64,000 nt of DNA from Varroa destructor (GCF_002443255.2 NW_019211456.1:41183435-41247434); one strand, 5' to 3'. Counted from the stretch's first letter, positions 46,557 through 64,000 are shown. Numbers and translations are program-made. The notes: generated by a model not told the origin, from the letters alone.

Positions 46557-49500
46557 TGTGTGTGTGTGTGTGTGTATGCATATAGCGATAAATGCTAACT
46601 GCGCATACAATAATTCTTCGTTCGACGGTACTTGGGGTCCGCGGCGAAGCCCACGTTCTGCTAAGGCTGAAGGTCTCTATTACAACACGAGCCTGCAGAG
46701 ATGTGCAGGATCGTACCAGTGGAAAATGCAAAGTTACTAACGGCGAGAGGGTTCTCCAACCAAATCAGGCCATGATACAACCTGATTCTCTGCGGTATTT
46801 TGTTAGCGACGTTAATTTGTTCGAATAAACAATATTTGATTTCCTTCTGAGCCGAGTTTGTGTAGTCCGCTAGGAAATAGATATGGCTCAAGTTTGTCTA
46901 TCTGATTATGAAGGAACTGCAAGTGAGATACAGGATTTCGACAGCTAATGAGAACTAAACCTGAAATAGGACTGACATGGGAATCTTAATTAGGAAGCTA
47001 AGTTGCACTAGGTTCTTAAGGTGAACATTTCTGCACCGACTCTCTGAATTGGTTTCGTCTTTTCAACTGAAACCTTCGCCAATCTAAGTGGAAGCGAACA
47101 TGGTGTAGATCTGACGATTTCGGTTACTTTAAACTAAGCATAGACCAGTGGGTGATTGTTTCAACGTGACGGCATTGGTAGTATGACAATTATGCATTCA
47201 GACCATCCTTTAGATCGCCAATGTCATTGTAGTTGTCGCTGCTGCGCTTGTTTGCCTCCGATGCGCATGTCGGTGTTAGTCGAGATCGGCAAGGAAAACT
47301 ACCGCTGCTACCGTCAGCGTTGTGAAGCTCTGCGGTGATATATTATCGCCGCGACGAACGCTGCGGCGAGGTCGTTGATTGAAACAGCTACAAGAACGAC
47401 GCGATTCGGCGACCAGCTAACTCCGAGTCAGTAACGCAGAAAAGTTCGATAGCGGGAAAACTTGGACATTCCATACGTCCGAGCCTATACATTGTTCCTT
47501 ATACATATGTTCCGTCAACACTCACTAGCACGGAACGGACGGGTTACCGTAAGATGCTGTCGATAGCAGTACGAGACGCCAAATTTGAATCGCAGTAAAT
47601 GCACACAGACAGACACGTACACAAACACACCGAGCCCAAAACTGGCAGGGAACACATATATGATAACGGCCGGTCTGCCAACTGCTCAGAGTTAGATGCA
47701 GCCGCCTCTCGCTGCCAATGATCGTTTTTATCTTGAAGCTACACGTCGTATAACAGACGGGCGAGCCAATGTCATGACATTGTCCTGCCGTGTAGGAGAA
47801 CCGTGCCGTGTAGGAGAACCGTGCCGTGGAGGGTAGCACAGCGGGCAGAATGTGTCGAAAATCAAATTAACGATATAGAAACAGATACTGATAGAATAAT
47901 AATAGGTGGATTTTTACCTCTAGGCTAAGCTGTTTCTTCAATTTAAGCGCATTACGGTATTTGTACTGTCAAATTGTTTCTAGCGTTTGAAGAAACTGAA
48001 TATTACCGTGTAGCGTAGTAATTAGCTAGAAAAGAAAGCTAGACAATCGATTGGCACCATTACAGACGCAATATAACATGTCTCTATAATCTAAGCTATA
48101 TGTCGTGTTATCATTGTCGTTTTGCCATTATCGCTCAAAAATCACCAAGGATTGTGGTTTTTTGGAAAAACAATATTTCCCCTTGAAGTCGATATCTTCT
48201 TGAGTAGAAGACAGACGGCAGCTGAGTCCTGATTGTGACAGGTTAAGAAATAAATCAAAATCCAATCAAACATGTATATATATCCGTCCAAGGTTGGCAA
48301 GAGCGCTTCTCAACGAAATCCGATGAGATATCTCCCTCGTAATTCATAGATTCGCGGTGCAGTCTACAACACCTGATTTGAAAGCTACCTCGGATCTAGG
48401 CTCTTTGACAGATGCAGCAAATTACAATGGACGTGTATTGTGTACAAGTGAGTCTGTCAAGCCGTCAGCAGCGTGTTGAAAACAGGGCCCTTAGATTCGA
48501 AAACGGAAAAATTGATATCCTTATTCGCAAATTAGCGAAAACCTTGACGGGTAAAGTCGAAAAATATGGGTCTGTGACGTTCAGAGACCAGCTAAATGTT
48601 TTCGATTAAAATTGCCGAGAAACAATTAAGGGCATACCCTAGACTAAGCATAATATCAACCCTCTAATATATTTTTTCTTCACTTAAAGGCAACGGAATG
48701 GCCAAATTAGCTCCAAGAAATCTATTAGGTACCTATCAGACGCACATTGCGTTGTTACTGTTGTTCCAGTCTATTATTATTGAGTGCGGTGACATAGTTG
48801 GATCGGCGAAGAATATTGTCGTCGTGATAGATTAGCCAAGAGATAGAATCCGAAGAAGCTGAGTGAGTAAATGATGGTACCGTCGTTGCCGCCGCCGCCG
48901 CCGCCACCCACAAGAAGACAAAAGGCCAATTTACAGAGAGACGTCTCTCTCTTTCTCTCCCTTTCGCACGCAGTTCGCTGTTTATCATCTTGTTGTTGAT
49001 CTCGCTGTGGCTGGTTTTGTTGATGTTGTTATTGTTCCATATTATGCTTTACGGTAATGGGTTAAACAAGCTGAGCTGTGGTTTTCATTGCTGTTGTCGT
49101 AGCCACCAAGCGGATGGCCGTTATGCCGCTGATTCTAACGATGACAGGCGACGTGCTCGCCTGAACTTGCCTCTATTCTCAGACCGTTTCTCGGCGATCG
49201 AATGGAGTGAACCGGCTGTAGGAGGATAGGTTAGCGGTATATTGTCGACAGCTGACGCTAATTGCGAACCGAGGTACTATTCCCTTACGAGAACAACATT
49301 AGCTCGGCGAGTAGCAGTGAACGTCACCAGACTACCGGCCGCACGAAACCGGATAGCGCAGACCGTTCGCAGCGAGAATAAATTTGCTTAGCACAATATA
49401 AACGGATGCCGCGGCGTTTTACAATTGAACCAGCGTAGTGGGAGGGACGGGCCGAGACGGAAAGGGTCACTGACGGCAAAATGCTAAACCAAGCCCTCAT

Positions 49501-50237
49501 TAAATGACCACTATCGCCATCTTTATTTTAGACATTTACCACAGATAGATACCTGCTTTATAGAGAACAAATGTTTCCGTGAGGTCATTAGTGCGTAGTT
49601 TGCCCCGATGTTCTCTTGTGCGGTGTGAGGCGCCGATGTCAAATGTTCTTCACAGGCAATTCATTGATGATATGTGTTTATTATATTCGCAAGAACAATA
49701 CCGAACTGCCAACTAATTGGGGTCCTTTTTTTTTTTCTAATTAAAAATATCAGCGCGTTCCATCTTCGCCGCCACACCTTAAATTTATCCCGTCAAAGCT
49801 GTTTGGTTAATTGCTAGCAACTTCGTTTGGACGAAGTGAATCCAGCATCTTTCCACTTATTCAGGCATAACCGCTTCTAGTGTTACCGCCTCTGTTTACG
49901 TTCGAATCAGCAACGTTTCTCACTGGAATTCATCTTCGTGAGAGTGTTTCGGGACGGAAAGACAACAAATCTAAGAGCGATTGAACAGATCTGATCGAAT
50001 TAAAGCGTTTGAGATATTCGTGTTGCTTGGCCAAACGGTTCTATACGAAGTGATCACCTTCCTAAGGATATTGACGAAGAGTGCAACAGTAATGTCTCAT
50101 ACATTTTTTATCACAACTAGCAACCCACAAAAATGGCTTCCGAAAGCTAGGTGGAACCATCATACAGCTCAGGTTGTTACTTGGCACGTAACGCTGACTA
50201 CTATCCAAGAACGCTTGAGTCCCAGATTTGACAATAG
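46557..50237. repeat. Left arm of a 3,681-bp palindrome (Q forward, P reversed)
   Basis: Base i pairs with 100,479 minus i in the right arm. The arm starts in a 19-base (TG)n run, passes through unique block Q (46,576-47,529), then reversed P from 47,530. Every frame in the arm has an identical partner in the other arm. Confidence 0.97.
47156..47338 (+). other. Block Q: unique sequence, weak frame only
   Basis: Block Q (46,576-47,529) is the only stretch right of 46,557 besides P that is not from the left part of the window. Its best frame is 60 codons, Cys-rich (RQCHCSCRCCACLPPMRM), without splice support. The mirror copy is at 53,141-53,323 on the minus strand. I do not consider it a gene on present evidence. 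Confidence 0.3.
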
Positions 50238-50241
50238 CCCC
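50238..50241. other. Palindrome centre: four-base spacer cccc
   Basis: Reversed P ends gacaatag, then cccc, then forward P begins ctattgtc. The spacer corresponds to the start of the poly-G run that precedes the first copy of P, so the fold lies inside that homopolymer. Confidence 0.97.
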
Positions 50242-54124
<3,883 letters not shown>

Positions 54125-54149
54125 NNNNNNNNNNNNNNNNNNNNNNNNN
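54125..54149. other. Assembly gap of 25 N
   Basis: Left flank (CA)n, right flank 15 C then acagc, then block A reversed. Confidence 0.97.
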
Positions 54150-54164
54150 CCCCCCCCCCCCCCC
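54150..54164. repeat. Poly-C run of 15
   Basis: Read on the minus strand this is ...actatgatgctgt followed by G15. It shares gctgt-poly-G with the right flank of the first gap. Confidence 0.95.
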
Positions 54165-54168
54165 ACAG

Positions 54169-57100
54169 CATCATAGTAGAAAAACGATCGTCGAAATCCA
54201 TGAAACTCATTGGTGACATTTTTTTTTTTTAATAATATTTTTAGAACACTTCTACAAAGGTACTACATGTGTTATCCTTCAGCAACAAATGTTATCCTTC
54301 AGCCCATATATATATATATATATATCTAACCAGCTCCGTACCGCATTACGGTTTTTACTTAACAGTAGAGTGGAAAAAAATTAAACGTACACGTCACGCT
54401 CATGCAACAGTGGCGATAAACGTAATCGTGTTGCACGTTTATGTAATCAACACGCTGACTTCCGAAGTACGTACTGTAACGCGGTGATCCCGCTTAAAAT
54501 CTATTTTACAATCCGCAAAGTAACAGACGTTCCAAGGTAGCATAAATACACTTTTTTTTTTTTACTTCAGTACGTATCTGTTTTTTTATAAGTATCTATT
54601 TTACTTGACAGTTGCCTATTGACAGTTCCTATTGCAGGCCAAAATAAACACAGTATCTCGCTATCGGCTGGAAAAATCAACGAATCTCTCCTCTAAGATT
54701 TCTCTCTTATTCGCTTTGACGAAGTTAATGGATACACAGCATACGGTGAGATAACGCATGTATCAATGATAATGTGACATGGCGTCACATAGATGTAAAC
54801 CTTCATTCGTGACGAAAGTGTGTACCATCTAAACAGCCATTCTGGCTATAGTAGTACTTGCGATATTCGTGTTAGGGGGCATCCGGCATAAAGGAGTACA
54901 TCAAAGGTGTATAATAGTCACCACCATGTCAAATACAAGAAAAATATGATCCTCGAAATAACTAAAAATTGAAAATAAATACACGTAATTATATAAAGTG
55001 TGGCAAAATACCATGGATTATTACGGTTCAGATGTTGCAGTGATACAATTTTGTTCAGCGAAAAATCACCTATTCAGCTCCACAAACATACACGTAGTGA
55101 CTTGTAACAAAGATAGGAGCTAAATCAATTTCTTCATCGATGTGCGTCCAAATAATAGTAAAATATTGCCACATAAAACTGTATGTTTAGAATTACCCCA
55201 ACAAAAAAGGCACGATGAAAAGCTCACAGGTTAAATGGCACAAAAAGACAAACTATTGAAAATAGATGAACCGGTCGATCTGTCTTTATAGGAAGTAACT
55301 GTGTGGTAGGAGCTAGATAGCAAACGCCGGGTATTTGCTGCAACAACAAATGTTGGACACAGACAACTCTGAAAGAGTTTGCAAATATCTGATTTTTTAC
55401 GTTTTACGGGAACGTTACAATGCGTTGATAAAAGATAATTGCACACTGTAATATCCATTAGGTATACGAGCAGACCCAGTAATCATACGTATGAATCGGG
55501 CGGAAGTCGAGTTCGGTTACCATGTGCTATGTATAAGCATCTATGCCGCGACAAACTCAACTTTGCAGCTGGAAGTTAGTCGTGGTAAGTCAGAGAAGTG
55601 GGCATGGCGTTCGATAATCATTCAAAGTACGGAAGGATTCCATGCGCCACGAGCTAGCATCGAATGGCTGTGACTAGTAAAGCAGACAGAGGGCGAAAAC
55701 AAGTTCCTTATGCCAACTCCAACTTTGGCTCTTTCGTACCATTTATCGTCGCCGTGGTGGCTATGTCATATTATCTATAGTTGTACAGTATTAAATATAT
55801 ATACACACAAGTCGGATCTGAATTATTTAACGATAACACTTCATTGTCGACTCTTAGCGAGGAACATCATCGGCGCGTTTCTGTTATCTACGACGCTGGT
55901 TAAGCGGGTCGGTTTCGACGGCCCTTCTCTACCGGGTATGTGTATGACAAACTCCGTGTGCATCGGTGAGCTGGCGACTGTCCTATTTGCGCTTGGCCAC
56001 AGTGTACATCGCTAGACAGGCTCCGTTATTCCAAGAGCAGATAATTAGCCGCCAGCACACCCTGTGGTAAGAGCATGACGGCGCAAACCTTTCACTACTG
56101 CTGCTGCTGCTGCTGCTGCCCCATTCCGCTGTCTCCTGTCGGCGTTCTTGACTATTGAATGTGTGCTATGTTGAGTGTAATTGTGACTGTGCATCCTGCT
56201 AGATCGGGAACGTGTATCATCATGGAAATGAATCACGTTTTTAATCTGAATCATGCTGGCCATCGAGACACTCGAGGATACTGAGCACATTGATACACAC
56301 GCATACTCAATGCGCTGGTAAGCGGTCTTTAGAAAACGGTAGGGGCCTTTGGAAATGCTCCAAGGGATAAACAAGCAGGGAGCCATGCTGTACGCATACG
56401 AATAGAAATTTGTTTGACATCTGGACTTACCTGAACGTCGCCTTGGTTGATCGAACCTCAATAATATAGAGAAGACTCAAACATTCACCTGATTAGCTGC
56501 TGCTTAGTAACTGGCTCTATCTACAACAACTAACAGAACAGGTTTGTCAATTCAGTAACTTTTTTTTTACTACTACTTTTTTTTTACTACTACTAATTAT
56601 CTTACTTTTTAGCTATTATCAAGCTGTCCTAGCACGGATTCGTAAAGCACAAGTACGAAGCATTTGGTACGTTGGCCTATTGAGCTTCAGACAGTTCTAC
56701 ATGCTGTCATAGCTGTGGTCAGCGGGCAACGATTCACACTTATATGGCATACGGCTGTAAACTTTGAAGTGTTATTGTCAAGAGGTAAAGGCGAAGAAGG
56801 GTCACGGTATGTATACTGACGTTCGTAATTAAGTTTCGGTGTTCGACAATGAACAGCGCAGGGGGTGGGATGTGCTTAGGCTATGTTCTATTCATAGAAG
56901 GAACATAACCTATATTTAATATTCAGTACAGCTGAATAACATCAGCTTGATTACGTTAGTTGCTGGGCAAATAGATGTGACGATAGCTAGAATTGGGTCC
57001 AGAACGATCGAGGATGACAGATACATCTAGGTGCCTAGTCACGTTTATCACCGTCACTTTCACATGGTTAGATGTTAAAGCTATCTAGGAAAATAGATGA

Positions 57101-58699
57101 GCTTCTTGTTACAGTAATCGGCTAGCACATGGTGACCCTTTCTAAACATTTGCAGGCATTGCAAACATTTAACTGAATTTTCAATACAAATATATAATAT
57201 GAAAAGAACAACTATCATTGAGCTAGGATTGATGAAACATGATTGAAAGGGAGTTAGTTAATTACTTTCTGTAGCTCGTTATCTCACTGTGATGGTATTC
57301 CCCTTGCTGATTTCTTTGATGATCACCTTTATCACCGCCGCGCCGCGTCACTTCCGTCAAATCTGCTGGTAAATAAGTACGATGTAATAATCTTTTTTTC
57401 GAACGTTTCTTGCTTAACATAATTTTGTTCGTAGCCAACGCGAAATCTTCGATACTTTTTTATATCGCATTCTAACACACTGGCTATTTTAGCTTGACAA
57501 ATTACTCAGGAGGAAACCCGAGGATGATTAAGCAGGACCAATGCTCTGCTCATTTTAGCGCGAGTAACTTGCTTACCCTTGTGAGCTTTGCACAGTGATG
57601 GCTGCTAGGATAAACGTTTTAGTTGATCTGGCAACTTCAACATTCGCCAAATACTCTACTATGGTTTCTGTCATCGGCCGCACATCTATCGCTGCTAACG
57701 GCAGTATCCTCGCATAGAAAGTGGGTAAAGTATTGAAACACGTATTAGGCACGACCTGTTTTTTCTTGGCGTCGTGCAATGTCACTCTGAAGGTCATCCC
57801 GTCTTTGCATTGAAGTGCTTCATCTGCTTCTCACTATATTGGACAGTTACTTGAGTAGGCAAACGTTCGATTCTTTCCTTCGGATTTCGGCATCGTTTGA
57901 GTTCAACCTAAGCACAATCTAGGTTGTTACCGCTTTGTTCAGGTTTTCTAGGTATACAGCTGTTAAAATGCCTTGAGCAGATCTCGTGTGGCGCGACTAC
58001 AAATCATAACGCTTAGCTAAACTTGTTTAGATAATGTTGACGAGATTAATAATTAAATGAGATAATTATGTTCTTCAACAAATTTGTTATAGATTAAAAT
58101 GGGTGTCCTTGTTCTCATCTGCCCCAACTCCTGGAAGTTCTCCTGGTAAAATTCATTTAGCTTTCGGTTCTCAATGTAAAGTAGAAATACATCTTGAACG
58201 GCTGAAACTCACCGGAGATTACGTTTGTTGCTTTACTACGCGACACGTTCATAATGTATACAACAGACGACGTACATAACCACACAACAGTAGATATACA
58301 ATTTTAATATAAAAGAACAAAAAGTAGATATACAATTTTAATATAAAAGAACAAAAACAACTATTATGATCCCTACAGATTTTTGTATAAAGATTCCTGG
58401 TTAATTGCTACGATAAATATTCTATTATTACATATCTGTAGGTCTGATTATACAAATGCATTTGTAGTTCCGACGTTTCAGCTGTAGACAGTTGATTGTA
58501 TCGGAATGCACGTTCTTTCGCTCTCTCTATTTCTCTTGCTCCCTATCTATCTATCTACCTACCTACCTACCTACCTACCTACCTACCTACCTACCTCTCT
58601 CCCTACCTACCTACCTCTCTCCCTACCTACCTACCTACCTACCTACCTACCTCTCTCCCTACCTACCTACCTACCTCTCTCCCTACCTACCTACCTCTC
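54169..58699 (-). repeat. Block A, inverted copy
   Basis: Reverse complement of 23,309-27,839 with no net length change over 4,531 bases. It carries identical copies of the exon candidates at 55,462-55,584, 55,858-55,935 and 57,577-57,830, so these are not independent genes. Confidence 0.97.
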
Positions 58700-58719
58700 T
58701 CTCTACCTACCACACCGTT
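58700..58719. other. 20-base junction between inverted A and inverted X
   Basis: After the (TACC)n tract of reversed A come about 20 bases of CT/CA-rich sequence (tctctctacctaccacaccg), then reversed X starts within ttcacataggc. Neither parent matches the junction completely. Confidence 0.9.
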
Positions 58720-61700
58720 TCACATAGGCATATATCAAATAAGGGAAACGTTATTGTAGAAAAGCGTAAGTGAGGTTGAACTAGATCAAGTTAATTTCGT
58801 AAGTGAAAAATCCGAAAAAACGACATATTTCATGTTGACTACTTCTGATGTTCAAGTTCGGCCCGTTAAGCAAATATCAATATATAACAACATATATGTT
58901 TAGGATACATCGGTTTTATGTCGTTCGTTGAACCATTAAAGCTAGCTCTAACGACGACTGTAATAGGAAGAAACAAGTATGTTAGTAACTTGGGATCGGA
59001 GAGCTTAACTTAAGAGAGAAAGGATCTTACTGCAACCGCATGGTACGTGACACAAGAATAGAAGCGAATCGAATGTTTTAGTCATTACCCTTCTGTTTGT
59101 GTATGGGACGATATCTGATTTTCTTAGGCATAGTCGCCTGGCGACGTTTAGTCATGTCCTATGATCCGTTTGACGTCTTTTATTTACAAATGAACATATA
59201 TAGCCTGTCTGTCCCACTGTGAACGGTTTTATTAGGTGAAGGAAGTGGCCATAACGACACTACGCCCAATGTCGTTTCATTCTCGTATCCGATTTAGCCC
59301 GAACGAATTTTTCAACTGGCTCTCATTCTGCCCTGTACTCAGCACGTGGGAACGTTGAACTGTAGGATCTTTAAAATCCTACAAGGATAAAAATTGAGCT
59401 TAATCAAAAACAAAGTATAAGTGCACGGCTAACAAAAAAAAACACAGTCGCTGGCAGACAAGTCCGGCCCTATGGATTTCCTTCATGTTTTGTGGTCGAA
59501 CGTGGATTACTTCGAGTTGACGAGCTTTCTTCCGTCGGTGATGCGCTATGCATCTACTACGTCTTTGAAGTAAAAGATAGGATAATAGTGGATTTTTTAG
59601 ACTACATACCGTTTCAATAGCAGGAAAGCAGCACAGGAGGGCAGGGAAAGCGATATCGAGCGACGGAGGGAATAGAAACATAAAAGTCACTCTATATATA
59701 TATATATATATATATGCTCGTACCCTTATAGCCGACAAAGACCGCAGAACTACACCGAACCAGGACAGATGGACAACTATATATCACGTATATATAAGTG
59801 CTCGCCAAGTGTTTGTGATGCTGACTGCTGCTTCTTCTGCTGTTTGTCTAACTGCTATCGTTGTTGTTGTTGTTGTTGTTGTTGCTGCTGCTGCTGTTGT
59901 TACTCGTGCCTAAAATAACAGGTGTATCCCGCTGGGATGATCCAGCAGCTCAGGTTCCTTCCGTCGAAGACGATCCTGCAAGATGTCTAGATGTAGACAA
60001 TCACGGTGAAAGACATAGTGAAGCGCACAGCGGTTCGCAGTCAAGTCCCCGTGGCTTGGCTCGAAGGGATCGATCAAAGTCGTTTACGCTCTGTGAATAA
60101 ACATCTGCAAATACAACAGAAAACATCGAACGGCTGATATTGTCAATACAAAAGTCTGTCATAACGAGCTCGATCATATTCAAAAAATCAAACTTCTCGC
60201 TTCGATATCGCACGTCAGGCAAAACGCGTAAGCAATCGGAGCAGAAGCCCTGCCCTGTTGACCCAAATTCGGTTATCTGAGTACCGGATTACCGATATTT
60301 TCGTTTTTTCTTTCTGTTCCATAATGTAAACGATATATTTTTTTCTGATAGTATTCTCAAAGAAATAGTTTTTCAACACACCAGTGTTTTTTTGTTGTTT
60401 TACTTATTCAAGCCAACTGTAACTCGTTCTATATACTGATCAGCCAAGCATTTCCAAATAGGCTGTCACCGATCAGATGCAAGAGATCTGTTCTAGTCGT
60501 GGCATAGGTTCTGATTTCCACAAATCTCCCGTCGCTCTTTATGATATTGCCAAAATGCATCTAACATGGCAGACGTCGTTTGATATGATGCTTTCCTTAG
60601 TGATGTCCTACTAGTCGCGCGCCTGCTAACTATCACTAGAATCTACAAGCCTTACTCTCGAAGGTAGGCCAGCCGTCTAGGAGTACAGCATCCTAGAAAA
60701 GGAAATAATCTAACTATTAGGACTCTATTCGAGATCGATTACTACGGACGAATAGAGAAAACGACGCGGCTGTCGCATCGCTTATTAAGGACGGCGGAGG
60801 GGGGTAGGTAAGGAGATAGATTACGAGCATATTGGGCGGTATAAAATCGAATTTCGTCAATGATCGAACGATGACAAACTTATTTTTGGACCAGCGGATA
60901 ATAAAAATAGCAATAGTACGGAGAAATTTTCAATACAAGCCGCAGCAGAGGAGCACAGAGCCGTCCAAATAAGTGTTACGAGTGACGGACTAGCGTGACT
61001 GGAGGGCAACTAAAGAGAACGTGACAGGCTACCATAAACTGTGATGTTCTTTCACGAAAATGAAGCGCATTAGGTCACGTAACGTTCGATGAACTTATCT
61101 CGTTTGTTTTTATTTGTACTATTCTACAATATCTAAATTTAACGTTCCGTAACCTTGCAAAGCGCCAACGTAGTGCCCAATACGTTACATACTCTTATGC
61201 TCAATCGAAGTATAACAAATATTTCGTAGCAGGTCAACGAGCTCCAAATAAAGCCACACTTGTTTGTCAGGACACAGAACTCAGTACTAACACATTTTCG
61301 AGCTTCACAGAATATACAATAATAATTTGTAGTTGTTAATAAAGCTTGATTACTATTGCGTTTGTTTTTTAATATAACCAGTACGGGTAACATCAATGAC
61401 CTCTGGTTTTCGATCACTCTACTTATCTAGTTACTAGCTCGTTGCTTAAATTATACATTCGCTGCATATAATTTCTGCATGCTTTCAGGTATAGTTTATC
61501 AGCATTTAATTGTCGAAACATCTCTTGCAAGCCTTCGCTAACTCCACATCTCAATATTCAAGGCCCGTGTTTAGTCAACTACAAATAGTACATGCTTGTC
61601 TAACATTTTTGCAGTGGAGAAACTCAGGCAATATGCGGCGTTCCGGCTTCTTAAAAACATTGTCAGACCTTTCAAGAATGTCGTACGCCTATACAATTTC

Positions 61701-64000
61701 TAGAAGTCCTACAACTAGTTTGCCTCAGATTCATGGAAAGACATTGTAAAAACATACACATTCTATTTCTATCACTAGTAGTGTATTGATAAAAAAAAAA
61801 AAAAAAAAAAAAACGATTGTAAGCCCTTCTAGTTGAATTTTAATTGGTTTTCTACTGGGTTATCGTCTGCCTCCAGCCATCTAGTAAATATATTACTCCG
61901 CCTTCCAGTATGTTTTTCCGTCTGAGCGATCGGAAGGCGTGCTTATAGCCACAGTGATACATGACCAAGATCGTTCGTTTTTCCGTCGCTTCTAGAACGT
62001 TCAATATTAAAGCTAAACAAGTTGAAATTATACGCGCAACATGTAACTGTGTACGCTGTTTATGTTCACGTAGGTAAACAAAAATCTTGCTCACTGCTTA
62101 CTATAGATGCTGATGGTGGTGTTATCGTCGTCGACGCCGCTGCCGTTGTCTTCAAGAAGCTTGTAGAACTTTTGGCAAAGCATCGAAAGCACCGCGACTC
62201 TTTCTTAGAAATCAAGTATCGATTTTTTAGCTGGGACTACTATCACTCTTTCTAAGTGACCGGCGGTATAACCACAACCACAACAACAGCAGCAGCAGCA
62301 ATGTATAATAGATGTGACTGTTATCGTCTTTTTACATATATATATATATGTCTGAATGATCTATCGTGCGCGAAAGTCTCACTGACTGGCGGTTGAGTGA
62401 CTGCTTGTACGGGGCCAAATAATTGGCAAGCATCGGCGGCAGCAGCAGCACTGGGCCCGTTGATCAAAAGGTAGCTGCTGTTGCAACGGCTGTAGTTGCT
62501 ATGGGCATTGAGTGCTAGCACTTCTACCAGTGCAGGCTTTCTACAGTAGTAAACGGCGACGGCGACGGCGGCGGCGGCGGCGGCGACGGTGACGGTGGCG
62601 ACGCGTCACTCGTTCTGTTCCCTTAAGGCTGACAGACGGGCTTAGCACTCGTCAGCAGTCGCCATGCAGTCCAATGCTGCCTATCTGATTCACGGCCTAG
62701 ATAGAATAGTGCAAAACATACTAATAGTAGCCAGTAGCTACTTCGCTCGAATAATCACTTGCTGGTCAGGCATAGTAGAAATAATGTTAGTCACAGTAGA
62801 AGTAGTCCTTTTGTGTGCTGTGTTTCCTGCCGTCGCGACTGTGGTTCTCTTGGGAGGGTCAGCAGCCAACCACCAATAAACGTCAATGGCAGAGAAAAAC
62901 CGGGGACTGACCTTTACTCACTCCAAACAACGGCAGCAGCAGCAGCAGCAGCTCGTGTGGCTAATACAGCACAAATGCACAATATGGTTAGTTAACGGAT
63001 AGATAAATGAAATGAGGGGAAAGAAAAACAACAAGGCTAACCATTTACCCGCAGATAACCCTCATAACAGCTCTCTAGTTCAACTTACACTGCTAAAATA
63101 TGCCATAACTGTAGTTCTAAAGCTAATAGCTTCCGCTGCTGTTAAGGGTCAAAGCAGCGATAATCGCTACCGCCGCCGCCCATCCTATCCACGAGCTATC
63201 CAATCCTCAATTTAAGAAAGATTTAATGAGCATTAGTAACTGAAGGGGGAAAAGAGGGGGAGAGGCGGAGCAGGTGGAAGGGGTGGTGATGACTGTCGGA
63301 AGAGCCGGCCTGTCGGCAAAAGCTGAGACGAAACAGTAGCAACAATGAACGCATGTCCTAATTGCTCACGCACGCATATAACATACAGGCGTACATGCAC
63401 ACACAAAAAACGTTCAGCCTGTCGAAAGCTCCTCGGTCTGTTTGGCCGTCGAGCAGCGCGGACGAAGATCACAGTATTGCTAGTTTTTTTTTTACTACGC
63501 ATATAGAATCTCGAGTGCTTTTATGCCACCATATGTTGCTGGCGCTGATGATTGTTGCAGTGATGCTGACAATAACGATGACGAACGGTGAGCCGTCTTG
63601 CTGACTGTAATACTCTCGACCGACACAGTCTGTGATAGACGGGAAGGTTCTCCAGCTGAAGAAACGTGCGCGATTTTCACCACTGCTTGAAGCTCGTTGC
63701 CATGGTGGTGATGTTCGGTGGTGTTCGAATCCGGCGGGTGGGGCAACAAGACTTTAATAACAACCAAGCGATCATATATTTTTCATGTACGTACACATGA
63801 ACGTGGGCAACATAGTGCACGACAATCGTGCTTTAACGCACCTTCAACACAGAGAGGGTTTTCAAGATTAAGTGCAGGTCATCCTGTTCTACTTTTCAAC
63901 TTCTCAGAATGTCAGCACATGGAAACTGCGTTATAAACATTGACTGATCACTTCGAACGTTCAACAATGCCCCTGGAGGTCCCATCCTAAAATACATTAC
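58720..64000 (-). repeat. Block X, inverted copy, truncated by window end
   Basis: Reverse complement of 38,308-43,589, with one base fewer in a poly-A run at 61,791-61,813. It duplicates the exon candidates at 62,321-62,605 and 63,495-63,767. It may extend beyond the window. Confidence 0.97.

Overview
The window looks like non-compact eukaryotic nuclear DNA. It has no long intact reading frame, no operon-like packing, no rRNA or tRNA that I can recognise, many microsatellites ((GT)n, (AT)n, (GGTA)n, CAG/GCN runs), and scattered short open stretches flanked by spliceosomal signals such as CAG|GTAAGT and pyrimidine-rich ..CAG|. The moderate AT bias, the microsatellites, the alanine/serine/asparagine-coding triplet runs and the lack of recognisable transposon genes would suit an arthropod, perhaps a parasitiform mite. 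That placement is a guess; no gene here identifies the species.

Left part, 1-43,590. This reads as intronic or intergenic DNA with thinly scattered exon candidates on both strands. A TATA/Inr/DPE-like core promoter sits near 208-268 and is followed by triplet-rich reading frames to about 1.1 kb. Other exon candidates are near 1.4, 4.6, 7.7, 10.2, 13.6, 15.7, 20.3, 24.3, 26.1, 26.5, 33.1, 38.6 and 39.8 kb. I could not assign any of them to a protein family, and I could not chain them into one gene. A dense group of short perfect hairpins lies at 16.1-17.05 kb and a 430-base polypurine/(GGTA)n tract at 23.03-23.47 kb.

Right part, 43,591-64,000. Apart from simple repeats, this holds only about 3.7 kb of sequence not seen elsewhere in the window, and that sequence is itself repeated. 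The order is: (GT)n, 25 N, poly-G, block P forward (43,849-46,556), block Q forward (46,557-47,529), P reversed (47,530-50,237), four C, P forward again (50,242-52,949), Q reversed (52,950-53,922), (CA)n, 25 N, poly-C, an inverted copy of 23,309-27,839 (block A), and an inverted copy of 38,308-43,589 (block X) that runs off the window end. Q-P-cccc-P-Q is a palindrome with 3,681-base arms. Copies agree in length to the base, except one A in a poly-A run, and every translated frame compared is identical. Almost every joint lies in a simple repeat.

The most economical reading is that the right third is a mis-assembly or fold-back chimera built on microsatellites. A very recent genuine inverted duplication cannot be excluded from sequence alone. 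The sequences beside the two N gaps share the same gctgt-poly-G element, which points to a different true order: X-(GT)n-Q-P(reversed)-poly-C-A(reversed). Anyone counting genes here should treat repeated exon candidates as one locus until reads spanning the joints are checked.
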